29,982 nucleotides of DNA from Nitrosopumilaceae archaeon. Its GTDB lineage: Archaea > Thermoproteota > Nitrososphaeria > Nitrososphaerales > Nitrosopumilaceae. The stretch lies in assembly GCA_013330055.1 (NCBI GenBank), contig DUJB01000007.1, forward strand, positions 612-30,593, given 5' to 3'. The notes beneath the pieces are model-generated. The model did no database searches. It had not been told where the DNA came from and saw only the letters and a list, made by a program, of their open reading frames with translations. The first letter of the stretch is position 1. Each line of letters begins with the position of its first letter. Made by a program: the position numbers and the translations under genes. Positions 7,533 to 16,194 of this stretch are shown here, piece by piece.

Positions 7533-8810
7533 ATGTCAAATTCCAAAAGCCTCTTTTTGCGTGCAAAAAAAGTTATTCCATATGGAATAAACAGTCCTGT
7601 CAGATTTTATGATCCATATCCATTTTTTGTAAAAAAAGCAAAGGGAAATACAATTTGGGATGTGGATGGTAAACATTATCTTGATTTTTGTAATGGTTAC
7701 GGCGCATTACTTTTGGGTCACAGAAGAAAAGAGATTCTTGAAGCTGTTTTATCACAATTAAATAAAGGTACCTTGTATTGCGCGCCAACAGATCTTGAAG
7801 TAGGATTGTCTGAAATGATTAGAGAAAATTATCCATCTATGGAAAAGATCAGACTAGTAAATACAGGAAGTGAAGCAACAATGACTGCAATAAGGCTTGC
7901 CCGTGGTTTCACAAAAAAGAAAAAGATCGTAAAATTTGAAGGCTGTTACCATGGTGCCCATGATTACGTGCTTGTAAAAGCAGGTTCAGGTGCAGCCCAT
8001 AATGGAATTTCTGTTTCAGAAGGAGGATTGGAAGAAGTTTCTAAGAACACACTCGTGGTACAATATAACAACTCCCAAGAACTATGTTCTGTTCTTGAAA
8101 AACAAAAAGATGTTGCAGGTGTAATTGTAGAACCAGTCTTGGCAAACATGGGGCTTATTTTACCTCGAAAAAATTTCCTTTCAGAAATTAGAAAAATAAC
8201 AAAGGACCATGATGTGCCACTCATATTTGATGAAGTTGTAACTGGATTTAGAATGTCTACTGGAGGAGCACAGCAATATTTTTCCATAAAACCCGATATT
8301 GTGACACTGGGAAAAGCTCTTGGCAATGGCTTTGTAATCGCAGCTGTCGGTGGAAGAAAAGACATTATGGATCAACTTGCTCCTCAAGGAAAGGTGTATC
8401 AAGCAAGCACATATGCAGGCAATCCAGTTTCAGTAGCAGCTGCTATAGCCTCTGTCAAAACTATAAACAAATACAAGAACAAACTATATCCTAAACTTGA
8501 CATATTCTGTACTATTCTGACAAGAGCATTACAAGATTTAGCAAATGATATGAAGATTCCACATCAGGTTAATGCAATCAGTTCAATGTTTCAGATCTTC
8601 TTCACAAATGCTCCTGTGAAAGATTATGTATCAGCAAAAAAAGCAGATGTAAAAAAATTCAAAAAATTATTCAATGCATTGCTAAAAAATGGTATTTTTA
8701 TTGCACCGTCTCAATTCGAAACTGTTTTCCTATCAGACGCACTCACACTTGACGACTTGGATAAAACAATAGAAGCATATGATAAATCTCTTAAAGCGGT
8801 GAAGGATTGA
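7533..8810 (+). CDS. hemL: Glutamate-1-semialdehyde 2,1-aminomutase
   Basis: 425-residue PLP enzyme converting glutamate-1-semialdehyde to 5-aminolevulinate, the first committed precursor of tetrapyrroles in the C5 pathway. Seen in the sequence: NTGSEATMTAIRLAR (110-124), GCYHGAHD (137-144), FDEVVTGFR (232-240) and the Schiff-base lysine K261 in LGKALGNGF, followed by STYAGNPVS (292-300). The length is normal for the family. The GCYHGAHD and GSGAAHNG segments favour HemL over other class-III aminotransferases, and the genomic neighbours (hemC, cobA, hemD) settle it. The start is ATG 7533 behind a well-spaced TATA box. Its stop overlaps the hemC start by 3-4 nt (TTGA). The partner genes hemA and hemB are not in the window. 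Confidence 0.95.
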   Translation: MSNSKSLFLRAKKVIPYGINSPVRFYDPYPFFVKKAKGNTIWDVDGKHYLDFCNGYGALLLGHRRKEILEAVLSQLNKGTLYCAPTDLEVGLSEMIRENYPSMEKIRLVNTGSEATMTAIRLARGFTKKKKIVKFEGCYHGAHDYVLVKAGSGAAHNGISVSEGGLEEVSKNTLVVQYNNSQELCSVLEKQKDVAGVIVEPVLANMGLILPRKNFLSEIRKITKDHDVPLIFDEVVTGFRMSTGGAQQYFSIKPDIVTLGKALGNGFVIAAVGGRKDIMDQLAPQGKVYQASTYAGNPVSVAAAIASVKTINKYKNKLYPKLDIFCTILTRALQDLANDMKIPHQVNAISSMFQIFFTNAPVKDYVSAKKADVKKFKKLFNALLKNGIFIAPSQFETVFLSDALTLDDLDKTIEAYDKSLKAVKD

Positions 8811-9742
8811 AGTATAAAATAGGTACGAGGGGTAGTCTCCTCTCACTTGCGCAGACAAATTGGGTTATTTCAGAGCTGAAAAAAGGATCACCTGAAATTG
8901 AATTTGAAATTGTTACAATAAAAACTAAGGGCGATACAGATGCACGACCACTCTTTACAATAAACCAAAAAGGAATATTTGAAAAAGAGATTGACCGTGC
9001 AGTTGCAGAAAAAAAAGTCGACTTTGCAGTTCACAGTCTAAAAGACGTGCCATCGAAGCTTCTTAACGATCTTGTCTTGGCATGCATACCTAAAAGAGAA
9101 GATCCTAATGATGTCTTTATCTCAAAAGACGATAGCACACTTCTAACAATAAAAAAAGGATCAAAAGTTGGAACAAGTAGTTTGCGTAGAGCAGTACAGA
9201 TATGGAGAATAAGACCAGATCTTATCGTAAAACCAATCCGAGGAAACATAGAAACAAGAATAAGAAAAATACAACAAGGAGAGTTTGATGCAGTTGTTCT
9301 AGCGCAAGCAGGAATTTCAAGACTTGGGCTTGACGTAAAGTTTGAAAGACTCTCTACAAAGGATTTTCCACCCTCTCCTGGGCAAGGAGCAATTGCAATA
9401 GTATCAAGAAAAGACAATCCCTCTTTAATTGAAATATTGAGGAAAATAGAAGATCTAGATTCTAGGTATGAAGTAGAAGCTGAAAGATCGCTTTCGGTTT
9501 TTGTAGATTCGGGTTGTAGGTTCCCAGTTGGTGCAATTGCCGAGAAAAAAGGTGACAGACTGACTCTTAATGTTATCGTTTATTCTGTTGATGGCAGCAA
9601 ATCAATTAACGTGGAACGTACCGGAGACTTTATGCAAGCAGTTGAACTTGGAAAACAAGCTGCATCAGAGCTTACAAAAAAAGGAATAGCAGATCTTGCA
9701 AAAAACTGGAGAGAAAAAGTAGAGGAATGGAATAAAAAATGA
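8807..9742 (+). CDS. hemC: Porphobilinogen deaminase (hydroxymethylbilane synthase)
   Basis: 311-residue enzyme that polymerises four porphobilinogens into hydroxymethylbilane. Family features are present in order: IGTRGSLLSLAQT (5-17), VHSLKDVP (75-82) carrying the catalytic Asp at D80, GTSSLRR (122-128), RGNIETR (145-151), PPSPGQGAIAI (188-198) and the dipyrromethane-cofactor cysteine C237 in SGCRFPVGA. The start is TTG at 8807 inside the hemL stop (TTGA), which gives the correct family N-terminus MKYKIGTRGS; no ATG is available there. The end overlaps cobA by 4 nt (ATGA). It works between hemB (not here) and hemD in the same operon. Confidence 0.96.
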   Translation: MKYKIGTRGSLLSLAQTNWVISELKKGSPEIEFEIVTIKTKGDTDARPLFTINQKGIFEKEIDRAVAEKKVDFAVHSLKDVPSKLLNDLVLACIPKREDPNDVFISKDDSTLLTIKKGSKVGTSSLRRAVQIWRIRPDLIVKPIRGNIETRIRKIQQGEFDAVVLAQAGISRLGLDVKFERLSTKDFPPSPGQGAIAIVSRKDNPSLIEILRKIEDLDSRYEVEAERSLSVFVDSGCRFPVGAIAEKKGDRLTLNVIVYSVDGSKSINVERTGDFMQAVELGKQAASELTKKGIADLAKNWREKVEEWNKK

Positions 9743-10482
9743 CTGGAAGAGTTTACATAGTTGGAGCAGGACCTGGTGATCCTAAACTTATCACGTTAAA
9801 AGCTATAGAGGCAATCAAAAAAGCAGATGTTGTGCTTTATGATAGATTGATAAGCAAAGAAACATTGGCTATGATTCCTAAGAGAGCTGAAAAAATTTAC
9901 GTAGGTAGAAACGTCGGAGATGATTACAAACATCAAAACACAACAAATGAACTTATGGTAAAGTTTGCAAAAAAGAAAAAAAATGTTATTAGACTCAAAG
10001 GAGGCGACCCATTCATCTTTGGAAGGGGGGGAGAAGAAGCAGAATTTCTTCGAGCAAATAAAATAAAATTTGAATTGATTCCAGGTATAACATCTGGAAT
10101 TGGTTCTGCAGAATATTCTGGAATCCCGCTTACCCATAGGGACCATTCATCTTCTGTTGCGTTTGTAACAGGTCATGAAGACGCTAAAAAAACAAAAACA
10201 TCTGTAAAATGGAAAAAGCTTGCCACATCTGTAGATACAATAGTTATCATGATGGGTCTTTCAAGATTAGAAAATATCTGCAAGGATCTTGCCTTAGGTG
10301 GTTTGGATAAAAAGACACCTGTTGCTGTAATACAAAATGGTACTACCTCAAAACATCGGATGGTAAAAGGAAATATTTCCAATATATCAAAAAAAGTGTA
10401 TCAGGCAAGGATTAAACCGCCATCGATAATTGTAGTAGGCAAGGTAGTGGATTTGTCAGAAATAGTGGGTTGGAGAAAATGA
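9739..10482 (+). CDS. cobA: Uroporphyrinogen-III C-methyltransferase
   Basis: 247-residue SAM-dependent enzyme that methylates uroporphyrinogen III at C2 and C7 to precorrin-2, the branch leading to sirohaem, cobalamin and (in many archaea) haem by the alternative route. Signature motifs are VGAGPGDPKLITLKA (8-22), the adjacent YDRLIS (34-39), LKGGDPFIFGRGGEE (86-100) and PGITSGIGSAEYSGIPLTHR (115-134). The length fits a single-domain SUMT without fused CysG dehydrogenase/ferrochelatase. It overlaps hemC upstream and hemD downstream by 4 nt each (ATGA), so product (precorrin-2) and substrate (uroporphyrinogen III, from HemD) enzymes should be made together. Confidence 0.95.
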   Translation: MTGRVYIVGAGPGDPKLITLKAIEAIKKADVVLYDRLISKETLAMIPKRAEKIYVGRNVGDDYKHQNTTNELMVKFAKKKKNVIRLKGGDPFIFGRGGEEAEFLRANKIKFELIPGITSGIGSAEYSGIPLTHRDHSSSVAFVTGHEDAKKTKTSVKWKKLATSVDTIVIMMGLSRLENICKDLALGGLDKKTPVAVIQNGTTSKHRMVKGNISNISKKVYQARIKPPSIIVVGKVVDLSEIVGWRK

Positions 10483-11276
10483 TAACTGGAAAAACTATTG
10501 CGATAACTCGATCTAAGGAGGATTCAGAAGAGTTTATACACTTGATAACAATGGCAAACGCAAATCCGATACCGCTTCCCACGATTGAGCTTGTAAGCAA
10601 GGGGGAAAAGATAGTAGAAGATTTTCTGAACTCTATAAGAGATGACAACCATGATTTTTCTGTATTTATGAGCTCAAAAGCCGTCAAACTCTTATTTGAT
10701 ACGGCAAGAAAACTTTCCAAGTTTGAAAAACTTCAACTTTCAGTTGCAAATACTACTGTGATAGCAGTTGGCCCAAAAACAAAAGCTGCCCTTGAAAAGG
10801 AAGGAATTAGAGTAACTTACATGCCACAAAAAAAATACTCATCAGTTGGTGTTGGTGAAGTTTTTACAAGGCTGAATGCAGAAGGAAAAAAAGTAATTAT
10901 CCCAAGAAGTGGTGCATCTACCCCATTTCTTGCACAACTTTTAGAAAAGATTGGGTTACAAGTAAAAGAGATTTATCTTTATGATGTTTGTTCTTTCAAG
11001 GACACATCACAATGGAATGAATTCCGTGTACTTTTTTCAAATAAAAAGATTGATGGTATAGTATTTACAAGTGCGTCATCAGTAAACGCCTTTTTTGAAA
11101 TAATGTTAATGGATTCTGATAAAAAAATATTGTTAGAAGATTTACAAAAAACAAAAGTAGTTGCGATAGGTCCATTTACTGCAGATGAATTAAAAAAATT
11201 CGGTCTAGCTCCAATTGTTGCAGATGTTCACACAGTTTCGGGTGCATTTGATACAATAAAAAATTGTTTTAATTAG
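10479..11276 (+). CDS. hemD: Uroporphyrinogen-III synthase
   Basis: 265-residue cytosolic enzyme closing hydroxymethylbilane with inversion of ring D. HemD sequences are poorly conserved; the support is the TRSKEDSEEF start, the SSKAVKLLF and VAIGPKTKAAL-like segments (seen as VIAVGPKTKAALEKEGI), then IPRSGASTPFLAQLLEKIG, VFTSASSVNAFFE and VVAIGPFTADELKKFGL, which follow the bilobed family pattern, together with its place right behind cobA. I start at ATG 10479, which overlaps the cobA stop as ATGA exactly as at the other operon junctions; a TTG at 10470 would add three residues. It ends the hem operon. Confidence 0.9.
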   Translation: MITGKTIAITRSKEDSEEFIHLITMANANPIPLPTIELVSKGEKIVEDFLNSIRDDNHDFSVFMSSKAVKLLFDTARKLSKFEKLQLSVANTTVIAVGPKTKAALEKEGIRVTYMPQKKYSSVGVGEVFTRLNAEGKKVIIPRSGASTPFLAQLLEKIGLQVKEIYLYDVCSFKDTSQWNEFRVLFSNKKIDGIVFTSASSVNAFFEIMLMDSDKKILLEDLQKTKVVAIGPFTADELKKFGLAPIVADVHTVSGAFDTIKNCFN

Positions 11277-11300
11277 CTTGACCTATTTAGCTTGACCTAC
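11273..11300 (+). repeat. 14-nt tandem direct repeat after hemD
   Basis: Two adjacent 14-nt copies, TTAGCTTGACCTAT and TTAGCTTGACCTAC, differ only in the last base. The first copy contains the hemD stop codon. The repeat lies in the 77-nt gap between the hem and suf operons. It may be a slippage duplication or a paired protein-binding site. Confidence 0.6.
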
Positions 11301-11307
11301 TCCGCTG

Positions 11308-11327
11308 TACAACTCGTAGCAGTTGTA
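11308..11327. promoter_or_regulatory. Perfect 7-bp dyad upstream of suf promoter
   Basis: TACAACT, a 6-nt spacer CGTAGC, then AGTTGTA: a perfect inverted repeat ending 6 nt before the AT-rich promoter of sufB. Its position fits an operator for a dimeric regulator. As RNA it could form a small hairpin and serve as hem-operon terminator, although no U-tract follows directly. Confidence 0.45.
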
Positions 11328-11332
11328 GAATC

Positions 11333-11343
11333 TATTTATAATA
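11333..11343 (+). promoter_or_regulatory. TATA-like region for suf operon
   Basis: TATTTATAATA lies 11-21 nt upstream of the sufB ATG at 11354. That is slightly close for a leaderless transcript from 11354. Either the left part of the run is the TATA box or translation starts at the next in-frame ATG (11384) after a short leader. Confidence 0.4.
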
Positions 11344-11353
11344 TAACGGGGTT

Positions 11354-12763
11354 ATGAAGAACGTGACTACTGAAGACCTCAATATGGATTATAGTAAATA
11401 TGATTTCAAGGACTCTACTGAGATGTATGTATATCTCAGCAAAAAAGGTCTTTCTCGCGGAACAGTTGAAGAAATTAGCAAACTAAAAGATGAGCCACAA
11501 TGGATGCTTGACTTTAGGCTTCGTGCATATGATGTTTTCATGAAAAAACCGATGCCAAATTGGGGCGGAGATCTGGGCAAAATCGACTTTAACAATATCT
11601 ATTATTATGCAAAGGCTTCTGAAAAGACCGAAAAGAATTGGGATGATGTACCAGCTGATGTCAAAAATACTTTTGATAAGTTAGGAATTCCAGAAGCAGA
11701 GAAAAAATTCCTTGCTGGCGTAGGTGCTCAATATGAATCAGAAGTTGTTTATCATCACTTAAGAGACGACCTGACAAAACAAGGTGTTAAATTTTTAGAC
11801 ACGGACAGTGCGCTAAAAGAAGAACCTGAAATCTTTAGAAAATATTTTGGTAAAATAATTCCTCCTGAAGACAACAAATTTGCAGCACTTAACAGTGCAG
11901 TCTGGAGTGGTGGATCTTTTATTTATGTTCCACCAGGAGTTAAGGTAGATCTCCCCTTACAGGCATACTTTAGAATCAATGCAGAAAACATCGGACAATT
12001 TGAAAGAACTCTGATTATTGCCGATGAGGGATCTGAAGTACATTACATAGAAGGATGTACTGCACCTGTCTATTCTTCAGAATCGCTTCACTCAGCTGTA
12101 GTAGAACTTGTAGCATTAAAGAATGCAAAGCTCAGATATACCACAATCCAAAACTGGAGTAATGATGTTTACAATCTAGTTACAAAACGAGCTTATGCAT
12201 ATGAAGGCGCAAGAGTAGAGTGGATTGACGGAAACATAGGAAGCAAACTGACAATGAAATATCCTGGAATTTACATGTTGGGAGAAAGAGCACATGGAGA
12301 AACATTGTCTATTGCATTTGCAGGAAAGAACCAGCACCAAGATACTGGTGCAAAAATGGTACATTTGGCACCTAATACTACATCAAGAGTTACATCAAAA
12401 TCTGTTAGTAAAAACAATGGAAGAACAACATATCGGGGTCTATTACATGTCGCAAGAGGAGCAACAAATGTCAAGGCTTCCGTGAGATGCGATGCACTAC
12501 TTTTAGATGATATCTCAAAGACAGATACATACCCATACATGGAGATAAACCAAGAAGATGCTACAGTTACTCATGAAGCAACTGTAGGAAAGATAGGGGA
12601 TGAACAGATATTCTATCTTATGAGCAGAGGATTTTCTGAAGAAGATGCATTAACTCTAATTGTAAATGGATTCATCGAGCCATTTACCAAGGAACTTCCT
12701 ATGGAATATGCCGTAGAACTCAATAGATTAGTAAAACTTGAAATGGATGGCTCAGTCGGTTAG
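11354..12763 (+). CDS. sufB: Fe-S cluster assembly scaffold SufB
   Basis: 469-residue core scaffold of the Suf Fe-S assembly system; it forms a complex with SufD and normally the ATPase SufC. The beta-helix core and family hallmarks are clear: [20 protein letters not shown] (174-193), [10 protein letters not shown] (229-238, C235), [11 protein letters not shown] (327-337), RCDALLLDD (378-386, C379), [21 protein letters not shown] (406-426) and the invariant C-terminal EGSVG-like DGSVG. Counting back from the shared SVG end, C379 and H407 fall where E. coli SufB has Cys405 and His433. The ATG at 11384 is an alternative start given the promoter position. It is first in the operon, 27 nt ahead of sufD. 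Confidence 0.96.
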   Translation: MKNVTTEDLNMDYSKYDFKDSTEMYVYLSKKGLSRGTVEEISKLKDEPQWMLDFRLRAYDVFMKKPMPNWGGDLGKIDFNNIYYYAKASEKTEKNWDDVPADVKNTFDKLGIPEAEKKFLAGVGAQYESEVVYHHLRDDLTKQGVKFLDTDSALKEEPEIFRKYFGKIIPPEDNKFAALNSAVWSGGSFIYVPPGVKVDLPLQAYFRINAENIGQFERTLIIADEGSEVHYIEGCTAPVYSSESLHSAVVELVALKNAKLRYTTIQNWSNDVYNLVTKRAYAYEGARVEWIDGNIGSKLTMKYPGIYMLGERAHGETLSIAFAGKNQHQDTGAKMVHLAPNTTSRVTSKSVSKNNGRTTYRGLLHVARGATNVKASVRCDALLLDDISKTDTYPYMEINQEDATVTHEATVGKIGDEQIFYLMSRGFSEEDALTLIVNGFIEPFTKELPMEYAVELNRLVKLEMDGSVG

Positions 12764-12790
12764 ACTGCGCCTCTGCTTATCTGACATGGC

Positions 12791-14191
12791 ATGACTTCTT
12801 TTATTTTATCCGAACTTGATTCAAACCATGTAGACGAAATCTCAGCTGCAAACAACGAACCATCTTGGCTTAAAGATTATAGGAAAAATTCTTTTGCAAT
12901 TTACAAAGAACTTCCTGCAGAGGTGTCTCCACTTTACAACAAGTATTCTGATGCAAACAAGATGGATCATGATCAAATTTTCTTTTCATTAAGTTCAGAT
13001 AGTACGATTCCAGATCTCGTAAAAGATAGAATGTCTGAGATCTCAGATAACGCAAGCGTAATACAGATCGGTACCAACATTCACAAAATAAATCTTCCAT
13101 CTGATCTGAAATCAAAAGGTCTAATCATATGCTCAATTCAGGAAGCAATCAAAGAACACAGTGATAAAATCAAAAAATCTCTTGAATTGACAGATCCCAA
13201 AAAAGACAAGTTTATTGCGTTAAACAATGCATTTTTCAACTCTGGCTTCTTCATTTACATCCCACGAAATTTAATTTTGGAAAAACCAATACATGCAATC
13301 TCGTCACTTTCTGTTGATGGTACATCCACTATTTCACGCAATATCGTAATAGGTGAAGAAAACAGTAAAGCTACTATAGTTCAGGAACTTTATGCACCAA
13401 ATAACACAAAACAACAGGCGTATCTTGAACTATTAGATGTCAGCGCCCAACAAAATGGTGAACTTGACATTGTTACACTACAGGCCATGGCTCAAAACGC
13501 AATTAACTTTTCCACAAGAGTAGGAAACATCGCACGTGATGCTAGAATGAATTGGTATCTAGGATTATTTGGAGCACAGCTTTCAAGATACAAAATTGAC
13601 AATTATCTAAAAGAAATCGGTGCTACTGCAAATGATACTGAAGTTGTCTTTGGGAACAAAAATCAATCATTTGATATTACATCAAACCTTATTCATATGG
13701 CGCCATCTACTACTGGCAGGGTTCTAGAAAAGTCTGTTCTAAAAGACACATCAAAATCGCTATTCAAGGGAATGATACGAATTGAAGAACACGCTCATCA
13801 TGCAGAATCATATTTGGCAGGACATTCTATCTTGCTTGACAAAGGTGCCAAATCCGATTCTATACCTGGACTTGAGATATTTACTAACGATGTAAAAGCA
13901 ACACACGCTGCATCAGTTGCACAACTTGATGATGAACAAATGTTCTATCTCGCTTCCCGATGTCTTGACAGATCAGAAGCTCAAAAGATCATTGTGGAAG
14001 GATTCCTTGAACCACTCTCAAGAAAGATGTCCTACCAGATAAGAGCTTGGATAAATTATCTAATAGACTCCAAATGGCTTGGCCGTGATCTTACCATAAA
14101 AACAGATGAAAAACTAAAGGCAATACTTGAAGTAGAAGAAACAAGATATCGTGAAACTGACATCTTTGAAAGTCACTACAAATACAGGTGA
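12791..14191 (+). CDS. sufD: Fe-S cluster assembly protein SufD
   Basis: 466-residue paralogue of SufB and its usual heterodimer partner. Early residues EPSWLKDYRKNSFAIYKELP (23-42) match the SufD/SufB N-terminal helix; later come KFIALNNAFFNSGFFIYIPR, MAPSTTGRVLEKSVLKDTSKSLFKGMIRI-type core segments (seen as MAPSTTGRVLEKSVLKD then SLFKGMIRIEEHA) and THAASVAQLDDEQMFYLASR with H372, the likely equivalent of the conserved SufD histidine. It lacks the SufB Cys at the RCD position (reads AGHSILLDKGAKSDS), as expected for SufD. Its stop overlaps the next gene as GTGA. Acts in the cytoplasm in cluster assembly with SufB. Confidence 0.93.
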   Translation: MTSFILSELDSNHVDEISAANNEPSWLKDYRKNSFAIYKELPAEVSPLYNKYSDANKMDHDQIFFSLSSDSTIPDLVKDRMSEISDNASVIQIGTNIHKINLPSDLKSKGLIICSIQEAIKEHSDKIKKSLELTDPKKDKFIALNNAFFNSGFFIYIPRNLILEKPIHAISSLSVDGTSTISRNIVIGEENSKATIVQELYAPNNTKQQAYLELLDVSAQQNGELDIVTLQAMAQNAINFSTRVGNIARDARMNWYLGLFGAQLSRYKIDNYLKEIGATANDTEVVFGNKNQSFDITSNLIHMAPSTTGRVLEKSVLKDTSKSLFKGMIRIEEHAHHAESYLAGHSILLDKGAKSDSIPGLEIFTNDVKATHAASVAQLDDEQMFYLASRCLDRSEAQKIIVEGFLEPLSRKMSYQIRAWINYLIDSKWLGRDLTIKTDEKLKAILEVEETRYRETDIFESHYKYR

Positions 14192-14508
14192 GTATTTTGT
14201 CAGAATGGGTAAAGGCATGTGGTATTCAAAAACTTGGAAAAGGAGAATTGTTTAGTTTTGATTATCATGACAAGAAACTTCTCTTAACTAATTTTAAGGG
14301 TACAATCTATGCAACTGATAGAATTTGTACACATGCAGAAGCTGATCTTTCTAATGGAATTCTAACTGAGGAAGGTATTACTTGTCCTCTACATCTCTCA
14401 ATTTTTAATCTTGAAACTGGAATGCCACAAAATGCTCCAGCCGAAAAACCGCTTAGAACCTACAATGTTAAAATAGAACAAAATGAAATCTATGTTGAGG
14501 TAGTTTAA
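14188..14508 (+). CDS. Small Rieske [2Fe-2S] ferredoxin
   Basis: 106-residue soluble Rieske protein. The cluster ligands are both present: C47-T-H49 and C66-P-L-H69, with a 16-residue spacing, followed by SIFNLETGMP as in NirD/dioxygenase-type Rieske ferredoxins. There is no signal or membrane anchor, so it acts in the cytoplasm. The start is GTG 14188 within the sufD stop (GTGA). It sits between sufD and sufS, so it is most likely an electron carrier for cluster building (for instance reducing persulfide or Fe) or a target protein of the pathway. From memory, actinobacterial suf operons carry a similar ferredoxin gene after sufD. The exact role is not shown by the sequence. Confidence 0.9.
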   Translation: MSILSEWVKACGIQKLGKGELFSFDYHDKKLLLTNFKGTIYATDRICTHAEADLSNGILTEEGITCPLHLSIFNLETGMPQNAPAEKPLRTYNVKIEQNEIYVEVV

Positions 14509-14511
14509 ATC

Positions 14512-15756
14512 TTGCAAACCAGCACAATAAATATTGAAACCATTCGAAGAGATTTTCCAATTTTACAACGTAAAGTTCACAACAACAAACCTCTTGTATA
14601 TTTTGATAATGCGGCTACAACGCAAAAACCAATTCAAGTAATAGACTCGATTCATAATTACTATCTTAATTACAATTCAAATATTCACAGAGCAGTACAT
14701 CAGCTTGCAGAAGAGGCAACAGCCGCCTACGAACTTACTAGAGATAAAGTTGCGAAATTTATTAATGCTAAAAATCGTGAAGAACTTATCTTTGTGCGAG
14801 GAACCACAGAAGCAATAAACTTGATTGCATATTCTTGGGGGAGACAAAATGTCCAGAAAGATGACATTGTTGTAACTACGGAATATGAACATCATAGTAA
14901 CATTGTGCCATGGCAACTATTGACAAAGGAAAAAGAGGCAAAACTAGAATACATTGGAGTAGATGATAATGGAGAATTAATACTTGATCAACTTGATGAC
15001 TATCTTAACACAGGGCGAGTAAAACTTGTTACATTCAGCCACGTGTCAAATGTTCTTGGCACTATCACTAATGCAGAAGAAATAATCAGGCAGTGTCATA
15101 AAAAAGGAGTCAAAGTGCTAGTTGATGCAGCACAATCAGTTCCACACATGAAAGTTGATGTACAAAAGCTAGATTGTGATTTTTTTGCATTTTCAGCGCA
15201 TAAGATGCTCGGACCTACAGGTGTAGGAGTTCTTTGGGCACGAAAAGAGATACTAGAAAACATGCAACCATTCAACGGTGGCGGTGATATGATAAGAGAA
15301 GTTCACAAATATGAGACAACTTGGAATGATCTACCGTACAAATTTGAAGCTGGAACCCCCAACATTGCAGATGTCATAGGATTTTCAGCAGCTTTAGATT
15401 ATCTGGAAAATATAGGTATGGATAAAGTAAGAGAACACGAAATTGAATTGACAGAATACGCCTTAGAAAAAATGTCTGCAATCAAAGGAATCAAACTATA
15501 CGGCACCTCTGATATGAAAAAGAGGGGTGGAGTTATTTCATTTAATCTAGGTGATATTCATCCACATGATCTTGCAACAATAATAGATGAAGATGGTGTT
15601 GCAATACGTTCTGGTCATCATTGTGCTCAAGTCTTGATGGAGAGATTAGATGTTTCTGCAACATCTCGCGCAAGCTTTTATATTTATAATACAAAAGAGG
15701 AGGTTGATGTTTTTATCAGATCACTTAATCGTGCAAGGGAGCTGTTTAGAATTTGA
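14512..15756 (+). CDS. sufS: Cysteine desulfurase SufS
   Basis: 414-residue PLP enzyme that takes sulfur from L-cysteine as an enzyme persulfide for Fe-S assembly. Hallmarks: YFDNAATTQKP (30-40), SNIHRAVHQLAEEAT (56-70), FVRGTTEAIN (94-103), EYEHHSNIVPW (124-134), VDAAQSVPHMKVD (204-216), the PLP lysine K231 in SAHKMLGPTGVGVLW, and the catalytic cysteine C371 in RSGHHCAQVLM, the short-loop arrangement of SufS-type (group II) desulfurases. The start is TTG 14512, three bases after the Rieske stop; it yields the usual N-terminus ending in IRRDFPILQR. The stop overlaps the scaffold gene start as TTGA. Confidence 0.96.
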   Translation: MQTSTINIETIRRDFPILQRKVHNNKPLVYFDNAATTQKPIQVIDSIHNYYLNYNSNIHRAVHQLAEEATAAYELTRDKVAKFINAKNREELIFVRGTTEAINLIAYSWGRQNVQKDDIVVTTEYEHHSNIVPWQLLTKEKEAKLEYIGVDDNGELILDQLDDYLNTGRVKLVTFSHVSNVLGTITNAEEIIRQCHKKGVKVLVDAAQSVPHMKVDVQKLDCDFFAFSAHKMLGPTGVGVLWARKEILENMQPFNGGGDMIREVHKYETTWNDLPYKFEAGTPNIADVIGFSAALDYLENIGMDKVREHEIELTEYALEKMSAIKGIKLYGTSDMKKRGGVISFNLGDIHPHDLATIIDEDGVAIRSGHHCAQVLMERLDVSATSRASFYIYNTKEEVDVFIRSLNRARELFRI

Positions 15757-16193
15757 GTAGTGCCGACATTTACCGAGAAATCATACTGGATTATTATAGA
15801 AATCCAAGAAACTATGGTAAAATAGACAATCCAGACATATCAAAACGTGACAGTAATCCATTGTGTGGTGACGAGCTAGAGATGCACATTAATCTTAAAG
15901 ATAACAAAGTCTCTGATGTAAAATTCACGGGCAAAGGATGTGCGATAAGTCAAGCAAGTGCATCGATGCTTACAGAATTAATCATGGGGAAAGATTTTGA
16001 ATATGTTAAAAAACTAACAAAAGAAGAAATCCTTGAAAACCTAGGTCTGCCAGATCTTGGCCCTGCTAGGATAAAATGTGCGCTTCTCTCACTGAAGGTA
16101 CTCAAATATGGCATTTACTCATACGTAGCAGAAAAGCTAAATGATGCTGCATCTGCGGATAAAATTAAAGAAGAAGCATCCGGTTTGTTCTGA
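15753..16193 (+). CDS. sufU: SufU/IscU-family Fe-S scaffold or sulfurtransferase
   Basis: 146-residue U-type protein that receives persulfide sulfur from the neighbouring SufS. The three conserved cysteines and the Asp are present: C38-G-D40, C63 in KGCAISQAS and C109 in RIKCALLSLKVLK. The spacing C38-C63 is 25 and C63-C109 is 46. The latter is close to IscU (about 43) and lacks most of the roughly 20-residue insertion found in Bacillus-type SufU, while the PARIKCALLSLK end looks SufU-like. Whether it is a true scaffold or a zinc-dependent sulfurtransferase is therefore open. The start is TTG 15753 in the sufS stop (TTGA overlap). A small Cys4 protein gene follows after 1 nt. Confidence 0.9.
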   Translation: MSSADIYREIILDYYRNPRNYGKIDNPDISKRDSNPLCGDELEMHINLKDNKVSDVKFTGKGCAISQASASMLTELIMGKDFEYVKKLTKEEILENLGLPDLGPARIKCALLSLKVLKYGIYSYVAEKLNDAASADKIKEEASGLF

Positions 16194-16194
16194 A

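Noticed and set aside
11308..11327. Dyad as an intrinsic terminator of the hem operon
   Set aside because: No T-rich tract follows directly; its position against the suf promoter favours an operator, though a terminator is not excluded.
16141..16194. ATG 16141 as start of the small Cys4 protein
   Set aside because: It would overlap sufU by over 50 nt; TTG 16195 directly after the sufU stop fits the tight spacing of this operon.
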